A stretch of DNA of 6,578 nucleotides. Source: Spirochaetaceae bacterium (GTDB taxonomy: Bacteria > Spirochaetota > Spirochaetia > SZUA-6 > Fen-1364). How positions within the stretch are numbered: position 1 is the stretch's first letter; the number at the start of each line of letters is the position of its first letter. Below are positions 1-5,862 of the stretch, piece by piece. The position numbers were made by a program, and so were the translations under genes. The notes under the pieces were generated by a model, which was not told where the DNA came from, searched no databases, and worked only from the letters and a program-made list of their open reading frames with translations. The DNA lies in contig PMDT01000158.1 of assembly GCA_003154555.1 (NCBI GenBank), forward strand, positions 1-6,578. Direction: 5' to 3'.

Positions 1-45
1 CACCGTAGGCGGTGGCATTCAGGCGTCGCCCTCTATCTCCCGGAA
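1..45. other. Left-edge flank downstream of the esterase gene
   Basis: This short flank follows the esterase stop codon. On the minus strand an ATG occurs at 18-16 and opens a frame (MPPPTV) to the window edge, but no good ribosome binding site lies at normal spacing before it. A 5-bp inverted repeat, CACCG-TAGG-CGGTG, occupies 1-14 and could be part of a hairpin terminator whose far side is cut off. I cannot tell whether a new gene starts here or the esterase transcript ends here. Confidence 0.2.
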
Positions 46-1005
46 CTACAAATCTGCCAGGAAGTCGTAGGCCCGATCCTCCACGCCGGGGATATTTTCA
101 TGCGCGTAGTCGGGGTAGAGAAGCATTTTCTTCGGGCATTTCATCTTGTTGTATGCGGCAAATTGCGTCGAAGGAGGACAAACATCGTCCATGAGTCCGA
201 CCACCATGCAGGTGTCTGCCGCGATGCGAGGGGCCAGGTGCTGCACGTCGAGGTATCCCAACGTGGTGAAAACCTCCTGCTCCCGCTCATGCAGGGGGTC
301 GAAGGTCCGGAAGTACCAGGCAAGCTCTTCATACGCGCGCTTGGCGAGATCCATGTCCCAGACCCGCTTGTAGTCGGAGAGGAAGGGGAGAATTGAGAAT
401 GCGCGGCGGATGCGCGGCTCCAGGGCCGCGCACGCGAGCGTGAGGCCGCCGCCCTGCGAGGTTCCTGTCGCCCCGACGCGCGCGGGATCCACTTCCGGCA
501 TCTCCATGACGATCCGCGCAAGCTCGGCCGTGTCGAGGAATATCTGTCGGAAAAGGAGCCTGTCCGGCCCGTCGTCCAGGCCGCGGATGATGTGCCCCTT
601 GTAGGTGGTGCCCTTCACGACGCCATTTTCCTCAGAAAGCCCACCCTGGCCGCGGCAGTCCAGCGCGGCGATCGAGAACCCCAGCGCCGCCCATTTCAGT
701 TTTTCGGCCCAGTCGCCGCTGTTCATCGCGTAGCCGTGGAACTTGACGATCGCCGGGTGCTTCGCGCGGGCATTTGCGGGCCGGAGGTACATCGCGTGAA
801 GCCGGGCCCCGCCCACCCCGGTGAAATACATGTCGAAACATTCCGCGTACGGCGCCTTGATCGGGTGCGGGACGAGCTCCACCTTCGGATTGACGGCCTT
901 CATCTCCTGCAGGGCGCGCGACCAGTACGTCTCGTGGTCCGCGGGCCGGGGATTCACGCCCGCGTAGTCTTTCAGCTCGGAAAGAGGCATGTCCAGGATC
1001 GGCAT
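46..1005 (-). CDS. Acetyl xylan esterase / cephalosporin-C deacetylase (CE7, AXE1 family)
   Basis: This 319-residue alpha/beta hydrolase has the length usual for CE7 esterases, which remove acetyl groups from xylo-oligosaccharides and other small acetylated compounds, usually in the cytoplasm. The nucleophile motif GTSQGG places Ser183. Asp273 in GLMDDVCPPS and His302 in YPDYAHENIP complete the triad. HGY at 90-92 and Gln184 match the oxyanion-hole residues of the family. RGQGG (118-122) and the GTTYKGHIIRG segment (132-142) are also CE7 hallmarks. No signal peptide is visible. The start at 1005 (MPILDMPL) is chosen because family similarity begins there and GAGGTGG sits just upstream. The frame stays open to 1248, but that extension is low-complexity and runs into the divergent gene. 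The gene is transcribed away from the epimerase operon, so the two may share regulation. The true acyl substrate is not determined by sequence. Confidence 0.93.
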   Translation of the reverse strand: MPILDMPLSELKDYAGVNPRPADHETYWSRALQEMKAVNPKVELVPHPIKAPYAECFDMYFTGVGGARLHAMYLRPANARAKHPAIVKFHGYAMNSGDWAEKLKWAALGFSIAALDCRGQGGLSEENGVVKGTTYKGHIIRGLDDGPDRLLFRQIFLDTAELARIVMEMPEVDPARVGATGTSQGGGLTLACAALEPRIRRAFSILPFLSDYKRVWDMDLAKRAYEELAWYFRTFDPLHEREQEVFTTLGYLDVQHLAPRIAADTCMVVGLMDDVCPPSTQFAAYNKMKCPKKMLLYPDYAHENIPGVEDRAYDFLADL

Positions 1006-1008
1006 ATT

Positions 1009-1015
1009 CCACCTC
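1009..1015 (-). promoter_or_regulatory. Ribosome binding site deciding the esterase start
   Basis: Read on the minus strand, GAGGTGG precedes ATG with three bases (AAT) between. GAGGTG is a perfect six-base match to the anti-Shine-Dalgarno sequence. It supports the start at 1005 over the longer open frame reaching 1248. Confidence 0.8.
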
Positions 1016-1034
1016 GGGTGAGAGAATGATCGCC

Positions 1035-1063
1035 ATCGTATTCGTTCGACGGCCGCGGCGCAA
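1035..1063 (-). promoter_or_regulatory. Possible weak sigma-70 promoter for the esterase
   Basis: On the minus strand TTGCGC (1063-1058) is followed after exactly 17 bases by TACGAT (1040-1035). Matches to consensus are 3/6 for the -35 and 4/6 for the -10. Transcription would begin near 1028 and leave a leader of roughly 20 bases that contains the ribosome binding site. The geometry is right, but the match is weak and could arise by chance. Confidence 0.3.
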
Positions 1064-1136
1064 CAGACAGGGACATTTCTAAAGAGTGTGCTGCAGGCGC
1101 GCTCCCCACGGTCCGGCATCCCTGCTACACTTTCCC

Positions 1137-1142
1137 GGGGTG
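1137..1142 (+). promoter_or_regulatory. Ribosome binding site of the epimerase-family gene
   Basis: GGGGTG lies four bases before the ATG at 1147 and differs from GGAGGTG by one position. It supports this ATG as the first codon of the plus-strand operon. Confidence 0.6.
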
Positions 1143-1146
1143 CCGA

Positions 1147-2841
1147 ATGCTCTTCGGAAAGCTTGACATCAATCCATCCACATTCCCCGGCGTCCTCGAC
1201 ACGGCGACGTGGGACCGCGCGGCCGCCGCAGCCGAAATCCTCCGCCACCGGGAACGCTGGGTATCCCTGTCGGACGCCGCCGGGGAGGCAGCCCCCCCGC
1301 AGCGACCGGGCGTGCCGGCCGCGACTGTTCTCACGGCGTCCCCCCGCGAAGTGGTCGCGCTCGCCGCTCTCACCGACGGGCAGCGGGCCTTCCTCCAGAT
1401 CAACGGGCTTTCAAAAGGCAGCGATCTCGGTCGGCCTTTTTTCCAGCTCCAGCTCCGCGAAAAGCTCCTCCTTGCCGCCTACCCGGCTGATGCGGCCGTG
1501 ATCGACCGCTTCTGCACGACGCTTGCGCTTCCCAATGGACCCCGCGCACTCGGTGGAACGCCGAGGCTGGGAATCGGCACGCGCATGACGACCCGGCTCT
1601 GGCCGGGCATATTTGCCGCCATGCAGCGGCACGGCTTTGCCGCGAATACCATCCAGAACTCCGTGCGGGAGCTGACACTGTTGGAGGACCTGACGAGCGG
1701 GGCCGCTCCCGAGCGCAACTACGCCAGCGGTTTCGGCATGATCGAAAGCGGGTACACGGGAAGCACATTCGAAGGCCTCTGGGTGGCGGGAGTCCTTGCG
1801 GCGCTGGAGTACGCGCACGCCCTGACGTACGGGGCGGACGCCGATCACATCCAGGTCAAGCGCGCCGACACCGGTCTTGCCCGCGCGCGGCGCGTCGTCG
1901 ATGCCGCCCGGTACTACACATTCTTCACGCTCGACGTGGCCGATGTGCTCCGCTACGACGCCATGAGTCGTACGGGCGCAGGCGACGAGCTCCTTCGTCA
2001 AAGCATCCCGGCAGAGAAAGAGCGACGCGACGTTCTTTCTTACCATCAGAAGGCTTCGGGCAACGATCCCGACCTGATCGGCAGATGCATCGGCAAGTTC
2101 TGGAGCGCCTTGGATGCTGCCGCGGAGCTCGCAAAGCACATCGTATCGCTGCGGGGTACGGCGGGTTTCGACCTGGAGTTCGCATTCGACGAGCACCCCC
2201 CCGAGATCGCTGGTCCTGCGTGCATCAGCAGCGACGAGGAGGTGGCATTTGTCGCGCGTGAGATCCGAAGGCGCGGCCTGGCGGTGACGCATCTTGCACC
2301 GAATTTCGGGGTCGAGAAGGGATTCGACTATCGCCTTGCCGACGGGTACGCGGGTCTTTCCACGCGCGTGGCGTCGCATTTCCGCATCGCGGAGGAGGCT
2401 GGCTTTCTCCTGGACGTGCATTCGGCCGACGACCTCTCGGGCGAGGCGCGGCGCGCGATCCGTGTCGCCACCGGGGGCAGGATGCACTTCAAGATCTCCC
2501 CGATGCTGCATTTCATCTTTGCGGAGACCGTGCGCGACAGGCATCCCGATCTCTTCCGCCGCTGGTGGGAGGATTGCCGGGCGTATGCCGTGGAGGAAGC
2601 CCAGCGCGGCTCCGCATTCGCGGCGGAATGCCTGGCGCAGCTTCCGGCGCATGCATCACCGTCACCCACGCAGGAAGTGTTCCGCCATTTCTTCTTTGCT
2701 TATCCCGGTCGGCGCGACAGCGCGGGACGCTTCATCAACCGTGAGGCATTCTACACGCTCCCGGCCGACACTTACACCGATTACCAGGAGAGGATCGCGG
2801 CCCACCTGGGCATGCTCGCGGAGGACCTCTTCAATTCCTAG
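1147..2841 (+). CDS. Tagaturonate epimerase (UxaE) family protein, divergent
   Basis: This 564-residue protein resembles the UxaE family, whose Thermotoga member interconverts D-tagaturonate and D-fructuronate by C4 epimerisation in hexuronate breakdown. I recognise the core motifs from memory: LGIGTRM (141-147, compared with GDRLGITT), YGADADHI (228-235), FFTLD (259-263), FDLEFAFDEH (341-350), EIRRRGLAVTHLAPNF (372-387) with EKGFDYR (390-396), and HFRIAEEAGF (411-420). H234, E344, D348, E349 and H425 are candidate metal or catalytic residues by inference. Two places differ from the classic enzyme as I recall it: the HSGSDKFS-type loop reads VHSADDLS (424-431), and an FKISPMLHF segment follows (448-456). 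About 130 N-terminal residues are poorly recognisable. First gene of the operon; its TAG overlaps the ribosome binding site of the next gene. No signal peptide. The family call is fairly secure, the substrate is not; a non-uronate ketose is possible. Confidence 0.8.
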   Translation: MLFGKLDINPSTFPGVLDTATWDRAAAAAEILRHRERWVSLSDAAGEAAPPQRPGVPAATVLTASPREVVALAALTDGQRAFLQINGLSKGSDLGRPFFQLQLREKLLLAAYPADAAVIDRFCTTLALPNGPRALGGTPRLGIGTRMTTRLWPGIFAAMQRHGFAANTIQNSVRELTLLEDLTSGAAPERNYASGFGMIESGYTGSTFEGLWVAGVLAALEYAHALTYGADADHIQVKRADTGLARARRVVDAARYYTFFTLDVADVLRYDAMSRTGAGDELLRQSIPAEKERRDVLSYHQKASGNDPDLIGRCIGKFWSALDAAAELAKHIVSLRGTAGFDLEFAFDEHPPEIAGPACISSDEEVAFVAREIRRRGLAVTHLAPNFGVEKGFDYRLADGYAGLSTRVASHFRIAEEAGFLLDVHSADDLSGEARRAIRVATGGRMHFKISPMLHFIFAETVRDRHPDLFRRWWEDCRAYAVEEAQRGSAFAAECLAQLPAHASPSPTQEVFRHFFFAYPGRRDSAGRFINREAFYTLPADTYTDYQERIAAHLGMLAEDLFNS

Positions 2842-2845
2842 GAGG
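2841..2845 (+). promoter_or_regulatory. Ribosome binding site overlapping the upstream stop codon
   Basis: The last base of the epimerase TAG stop is the first base of GGAGG, six bases before the ATG at 2852. The overlap suggests coupled translation of the two enzymes. It also fixes the aldolase start, although its frame is open upstream to 2294. Confidence 0.8.
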
Positions 2846-2851
2846 CAGGCC

Positions 2852-3529
2852 ATGCAGGTATTTCTGGACAGCGCGGACCCCCGGGAGATCCAGCAGGCGC
2901 GCACGTGGGGCGCGATCGACGGGGTGACGACCAACCCGTCGCTGATCTCCCGCGCCGGCCCGGACATGCAGAAGACGCTCCGCGCCGTCGTCGATGCATC
3001 GCCGGGACCCGTGCTCTGCCAGGCCATCGGGTGGGACGATGCTGCCGCGCTGTCGGGCCAGGCGCGCTGGCTGCATGCCTTTTCCGACCGCATCATCGTG
3101 AAACTTCCCATGAGTCCTGCCGGCATCATGGCCGTGCAGACCCTGAAGCGGGAGTCCCCGGGCATGAAGATCGCCGTCACGCTCGTCTCTTCCATCGCGC
3201 AGGCCTACCTGGTGGCGAAGGCGGGGGCGGATATCGTGGCGATATTCAACGGGCCTCTCGAGCAGGCACTCGACCAGGACGTGGACCTGGTGGCGCCCGT
3301 GCGCACGATGTACGCGAATTATGGCTTCACGACAAAGATCCTGTCGTGCGGTCGTTATCCCCGCTCCTTCGGGGATTTCGCCGTGGCAGGCACAGACATC
3401 TGCACGATGCGTTTCGAGTTCCTCACGCTTCTCTACGAGCATCCTTTCACGGAGAAGCGCATGCGCGGCTTCATGGACGACTGGCGGAAGGTCTTTGCCG
3501 ATCGGACGTGGCCGGTCGCAGGCGCTTGA
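2852..3529 (+). CDS. Transaldolase / fructose-6-phosphate aldolase (TalC/FSA) family protein
   Basis: This 225-residue class I aldolase has the size of the short TalC/FSA group, whose members form a Schiff base with a ketose and transfer or release a C3 unit. MQVFLDSADPREI (1-13) gives Asp6. GVTTNPSLI (24-32) gives Asn28. IIVKLP (81-86) supplies the Schiff-base Lys84. KIAVTLVSSIAQAYLVAKAGADIVAIF (106-132) follows family layout with A(V)T-type strands intact. The segment usually read as GRLD, whose Arg helps bind the substrate phosphate in FSA, is GPLE here (134-137). The SFK-type phosphate loop reads SCGRYPRS (165-172), so Arg168 might partly replace it. The start has a strong GGAGG. The TGA stop is followed at once by the ATG of the SDR gene, implying coupled translation. 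Aldolase chemistry is likely; phosphorylated fructose as substrate is doubtful. A sulfosugar or uncharged ketose is an alternative. Confidence 0.88.
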   Translation: MQVFLDSADPREIQQARTWGAIDGVTTNPSLISRAGPDMQKTLRAVVDASPGPVLCQAIGWDDAAALSGQARWLHAFSDRIIVKLPMSPAGIMAVQTLKRESPGMKIAVTLVSSIAQAYLVAKAGADIVAIFNGPLEQALDQDVDLVAPVRTMYANYGFTTKILSCGRYPRSFGDFAVAGTDICTMRFEFLTLLYEHPFTEKRMRGFMDDWRKVFADRTWPVAGA

Positions 3530-4312
3530 ATGGGCGTGCTCGAGCAGTTCCGCCTGGACGACAGGGTCGCGATCGTGACGGGTGGGGCGCGCGGCCTGGG
3601 AAGGCAGCACGCCCTGGCACTCGCGGAGGCCGGCGCGCGTGTCGCGATTTGCGACCTGCTGGATGATGCGGGCGAGCGGACCCGGGCCGAGCTTGCCGCG
3701 CTCGGGCGGGACGCATTGTACGCGCGCGCGGATGTGACCGCGGGTGAACAGCTGGATTCCTTTGTTCAGGAGGTGATGCGCAGGTTCGGGCGCATCGATA
3801 TCCTGGTGAACAACGCCGCCATGCCGTCAGAGGGCGTCCCGCTTTCGGATGTCCCCGATGAGCTGTGGCGGAAGATCGTGGATACCAATCTCTCCAGCAT
3901 GTTCTACGTGGGAAAGCGCGTCGCCGCGCGCATGCTCGCCGCGGGATCGGGCAGTATCATCAATATCGGCTCGATCAATTCCTTCGTCATCAGCAATATC
4001 GCCCCGCGCCACAATGTCACCTACTGCGTTGCAAAGGCCGGCGTCGCGCAGCTCACGCGCGGCATGGCAGCCGAATGGGCGAAGCAGGGCATTCGCGTGA
4101 ACGCACTGGCCCCGGGCTACATCCTCACCGACCAGACGGCCGCGAGCGCGAAAATACCCGAGGTCTACGAGCGCAACGTCGCGAATACCCCCATGGGCCG
4201 GTACGGGAGACTGGACGAGCTTTCCGGGGCGCTGGTCTTTCTTGCATCGGATGCCTCGTCATTCATGACCGGGAGCGTCCTCACGCTGGACGGCGGCTAC
4301 ACGATCTGGTGA
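3530..4312 (+). CDS. Short-chain dehydrogenase/reductase (classical SDR), sugar-type
   Basis: This 260-residue protein is a full-length classical SDR. It has the TGGARGLG dinucleotide-binding motif (17-24), Asp42 at the end of the second strand, which favours NAD(H) over NADP(H), NNAA (94-97), Asn120 and the active-site pair Tyr165/Lys169 in YCVAK. The catalytic Ser is probably Ser148 in IGSINS; it sits 17 residues before the Tyr rather than the common 13, with a few extra residues in the loop (SFVISNIAPRHN). The C-terminus, TLDGGYTIW, resembles sugar-acid dehydrogenases of the KduD and gluconate 5-dehydrogenase type. Its ATG directly follows the aldolase TGA with only a weak upstream purine tract, so translation is probably coupled. 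Context suggests NAD(H)-dependent oxidation or reduction of a keto-sugar or keto-uronate next to the epimerase. The exact substrate cannot be read from sequence. Confidence 0.93.
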   Translation: MGVLEQFRLDDRVAIVTGGARGLGRQHALALAEAGARVAICDLLDDAGERTRAELAALGRDALYARADVTAGEQLDSFVQEVMRRFGRIDILVNNAAMPSEGVPLSDVPDELWRKIVDTNLSSMFYVGKRVAARMLAAGSGSIINIGSINSFVISNIAPRHNVTYCVAKAGVAQLTRGMAAEWAKQGIRVNALAPGYILTDQTAASAKIPEVYERNVANTPMGRYGRLDELSGALVFLASDASSFMTGSVLTLDGGYTIW

Positions 4313-4329
4313 GCACCAGGGAGAGACAG

Positions 4330-5412
4330 ATGGAAAAACCGGTCGTACCGCAGAAACCTGCGGGCTCGGAGCCTGCTCCGGGCACGCGCTGGCACGATGC
4401 GCGCACGCTCACATTCGAGGGGCGCGGATGGGACGACACCCCGGGATTCTTCGACAGGCTGCCCACGCGCGCGGAAGGCAAGGTGCACGAGCTGGACTGG
4501 CGATTCGCCCAGCACAGCGCGGGCATGGTGGTGCGCTTTGTCACGGATGCCGCGGCGGTGAGTGCGCGCTGGCTGCTCAAGAGCACGGACATCGCCATGC
4601 TCCATATGCCATCCACGGGCGTGAGCGGCGTCGACCTGTATGTACGCTATGACGGGCAGTGGTGCTGGCTCGCGGCGCTTCGCCCGGGAACGCCGCTGGG
4701 CCCTGTCAACGAATACACGCTGATTGCCGACCTTCCCCCCGGTCGCTGGGAGTATTCCCTCTATCTTCCCCTCTACAATGGCGTCACAGCAGTCGAGGTC
4801 GGCATTCCCGCGGGGGCCACGATCGCGGCAGCACCCCCCCGGCGCCGCAAGGTCCGCCCCGTCGTGTTCTATGGCACGTCAATCCCGCAGGGCGGTTGCG
4901 CGAGCCGGCCCGGCATGGCATACCCGTCAATCATCAGCCGCAGGCTCGACCTGCCGATCATCAATCTCGGCTTCTCCGGCAGCGGCCGCTGCGAGCCCGC
5001 GATCGTGGACCTGCTCGTCGAGCTGGACGCCGAGCTCTTCGTGGTGGATTCCATCGTGAACATGGATGCGGGAATCGTGGAAGAGCGCATGCGGCACCTC
5101 CTCGACGTGTTCAGGCGCGCGCGGCCGACAACGCCCCTCGTGCTCATGGAGGAAACCGTGCATCCGCGCGTCTTCATGAAGGAGCGCACCATCCAGACGG
5201 TGAAAAGCGCGATACTCCAGAAGGTCTGCGACGAGTACGCCGGGGCATGGAATGGCAGGCTCTTTCTTGTGAAGGGAGATCAGCTCCTGGGAAACGATGG
5301 TGAGGCGACCGTTGACGGCATCCATCCCACCGACGTGGGCTTCCTCCGCATGGCGGATGTGCTCACGCCGGTGATCGGCCGCATCCTCACCGCGGAGGGT
5401 CGGCTGCCCTGA
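4330..5412 (+). CDS. GxDLY-domain SGNH/GDSL hydrolase, probable carbohydrate esterase
   Basis: This 360-residue protein has two domains. The N-terminal part (about 25-165) is a beta-rich domain carrying GVDLY (100-104), the signature that names the GxDLY domain. The C-terminal part (about 176-355) is an SGNH hydrolase of the Lipase_GDSL_3 type. Block I is YGTSIPQGG with Ser184, GTS replacing the usual GDS. NLGFSGSGR (212-220) gives the block II Gly, SIVNMD (241-246) the block III Asn244, and DGIHPTDVGF (329-338) the Asp329/His332 pair. All catalytic blocks are present, so the enzyme should be active. Proteins of this build commonly accompany polysaccharide utilisation genes and are thought to deacylate sugars. 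No signal peptide is seen, which points to the cytoplasm. AGGGAGAG just upstream supports the start at 4330; the frame is open to 3865 but that part overlaps the SDR gene. It is the last gene of the operon. Confidence 0.9.
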   Translation: MEKPVVPQKPAGSEPAPGTRWHDARTLTFEGRGWDDTPGFFDRLPTRAEGKVHELDWRFAQHSAGMVVRFVTDAAAVSARWLLKSTDIAMLHMPSTGVSGVDLYVRYDGQWCWLAALRPGTPLGPVNEYTLIADLPPGRWEYSLYLPLYNGVTAVEVGIPAGATIAAAPPRRRKVRPVVFYGTSIPQGGCASRPGMAYPSIISRRLDLPIINLGFSGSGRCEPAIVDLLVELDAELFVVDSIVNMDAGIVEERMRHLLDVFRRARPTTPLVLMEETVHPRVFMKERTIQTVKSAILQKVCDEYAGAWNGRLFLVKGDQLLGNDGEATVDGIHPTDVGFLRMADVLTPVIGRILTAEGRLP

Positions 5413-5418
5413 TCAGGG
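5407..5418. repeat. 12-bp perfect palindrome spanning two convergent stop codons
   Basis: CCCTGATCAGGG is a perfect palindrome whose centre is exactly the junction of the plus-strand TGA (5410-5412) and the minus-strand TGA (read as TCA, 5413-5415). As RNA it would fold only a short four-pair stem with a GATC loop, with no U-tract on either side, so it is a weak terminator candidate at best. Nothing else separates the two operons. Confidence 0.5.
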
Positions 5419-5862
5419 TGTCCGCGCCGGGGGTCTCCGGCGGACGACGAGCCTGCACCGGGCCTGGTCGATCTGCGACATGTCGTAGGTGTATTCGTAT
5501 CCCAGGGGTTCCAGCACGCGCCGGTAGAGCGTGTCGCAATGGCTGCAATAGTCGTGATATGCGGTTACATGGTCGAGTGCGAGCAGCATGCCTTTTGACG
5601 GGCAGCGATGCATGGTGAGGCTGAAGAGGCCGGCCTCCTCGTCCAGCTCCATCGTAAAGTCCGCCGCTTCCTCGTTCAGCGTATGGTTCCAGTACATCCA
5701 GCAGCCCCGGATCCCGTGCGCGACGACGAGGTCGTGAAGATTCTGAAGGAAGTTGTCGGAAAGATAGTTCCAGAAGTCATGGACCGCGCCGGGTCCGCCC
5801 TTCGACTCCAGGAAATCGAAAAGCGCGCTGTAGGCGGGGATGAATTCGGTGCAGGGGATCAT
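5413..5862 (-). CDS. Small cysteine-containing protein of unknown function (paralogue A)
   Basis: I cannot assign a function to this 149-residue protein. It is soluble, with a helical N-terminal half (YSALFDFLESKGG, FWNYLSDNFLQNL) and a C-terminal half carrying Cys87-Pro, YCSHC (Cys106, Cys109) and Cys136. This gives a CP-x18-C-x2-C-x26-C pattern that could bind a metal or supply a catalytic thiol. It aligns along its length with the upstream gene, which keeps only the first and last of these cysteines. The layout recalls the L-2-amino-thiazoline-4-carboxylic acid hydrolase-like group, but that is a weak resemblance from memory. The start overlaps the upstream stop as ATGA, and GGAGG precedes it by five bases, so the two are co-translated. 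The C-terminal tail is Arg/Pro-rich and probably disordered. The stop abuts the convergent SGNH hydrolase gene. Confidence 0.8.
   Translation of the reverse strand: MIPCTEFIPAYSALFDFLESKGGPGAVHDFWNYLSDNFLQNLHDLVVAHGIRGCWMYWNHTLNEEAADFTMELDEEAGLFSLTMHRCPSKGMLLALDHVTAYHDYCSHCDTLYRRVLEPLGYEYTYDMSQIDQARCRLVVRRRPPARTP

Larger units (their letters stand above)
1006..1146. promoter_or_regulatory. Divergent intergenic promoter region
   Basis: These 141 bp separate the minus-strand esterase from the plus-strand operon and are the only sizeable non-coding stretch in the window, so promoters for both units should lie here. I find no strong consensus sigma-70 promoter for the plus strand. A TACACT at 1126-1131 lies too close to the start codon to be a normal -10. 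No clear LacI-, GntR- or AraC-type palindrome stands out, so the operator, if any, is not identified. Confidence 0.6.

Noticed and set aside
1017..1040. An inverted repeat with GAAT and ATTC ends as a possible operator
   Set aside because: Only the four outer base pairs match; the inner positions do not, so it is within chance expectation.
1163..1168. A perfect TTGACA -35 hexamer
   Set aside because: It lies inside the epimerase coding region and the sequence 17 bases downstream (CCCGGC) is nothing like a -10.
1006..1248. An 81-codon N-terminal extension of the esterase frame on the minus strand
   Set aside because: It has no family similarity, is low-complexity, overlaps the start of the divergent epimerase gene, and a strong ribosome binding site sits right before the ATG at 1005.
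1411..2652. A 413-codon open frame on the minus strand
   Set aside because: It lies wholly antisense to the epimerase-family gene, its translation is rich in Arg/Ala/Gly/His with no recognisable domain, and long shadow frames are expected in GC-rich DNA.
2294..2851. Upstream extension of the aldolase frame
   Set aside because: The added residues are Arg/Ser-rich shadow of the epimerase gene. TalC-family similarity starts exactly at MQVFLDSADP, which has its own GGAGG.
2831..3610. A 259-codon open frame on the minus strand
   Set aside because: Antisense to the aldolase gene, His/Arg-rich, with no domain; a codon-composition shadow.
3865..4329. Upstream extension of the SGNH hydrolase frame
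   Set aside because: It overlaps most of the SDR gene's second half in another frame and its translation has no structure; the ATG at 4330 has a good ribosome binding site.
5418..5618. A small plus-strand frame after the SGNH gene
   Set aside because: Antisense to paralogue A, with no ribosome binding site of note and no similarity; paralogue A is supported by its partner gene.
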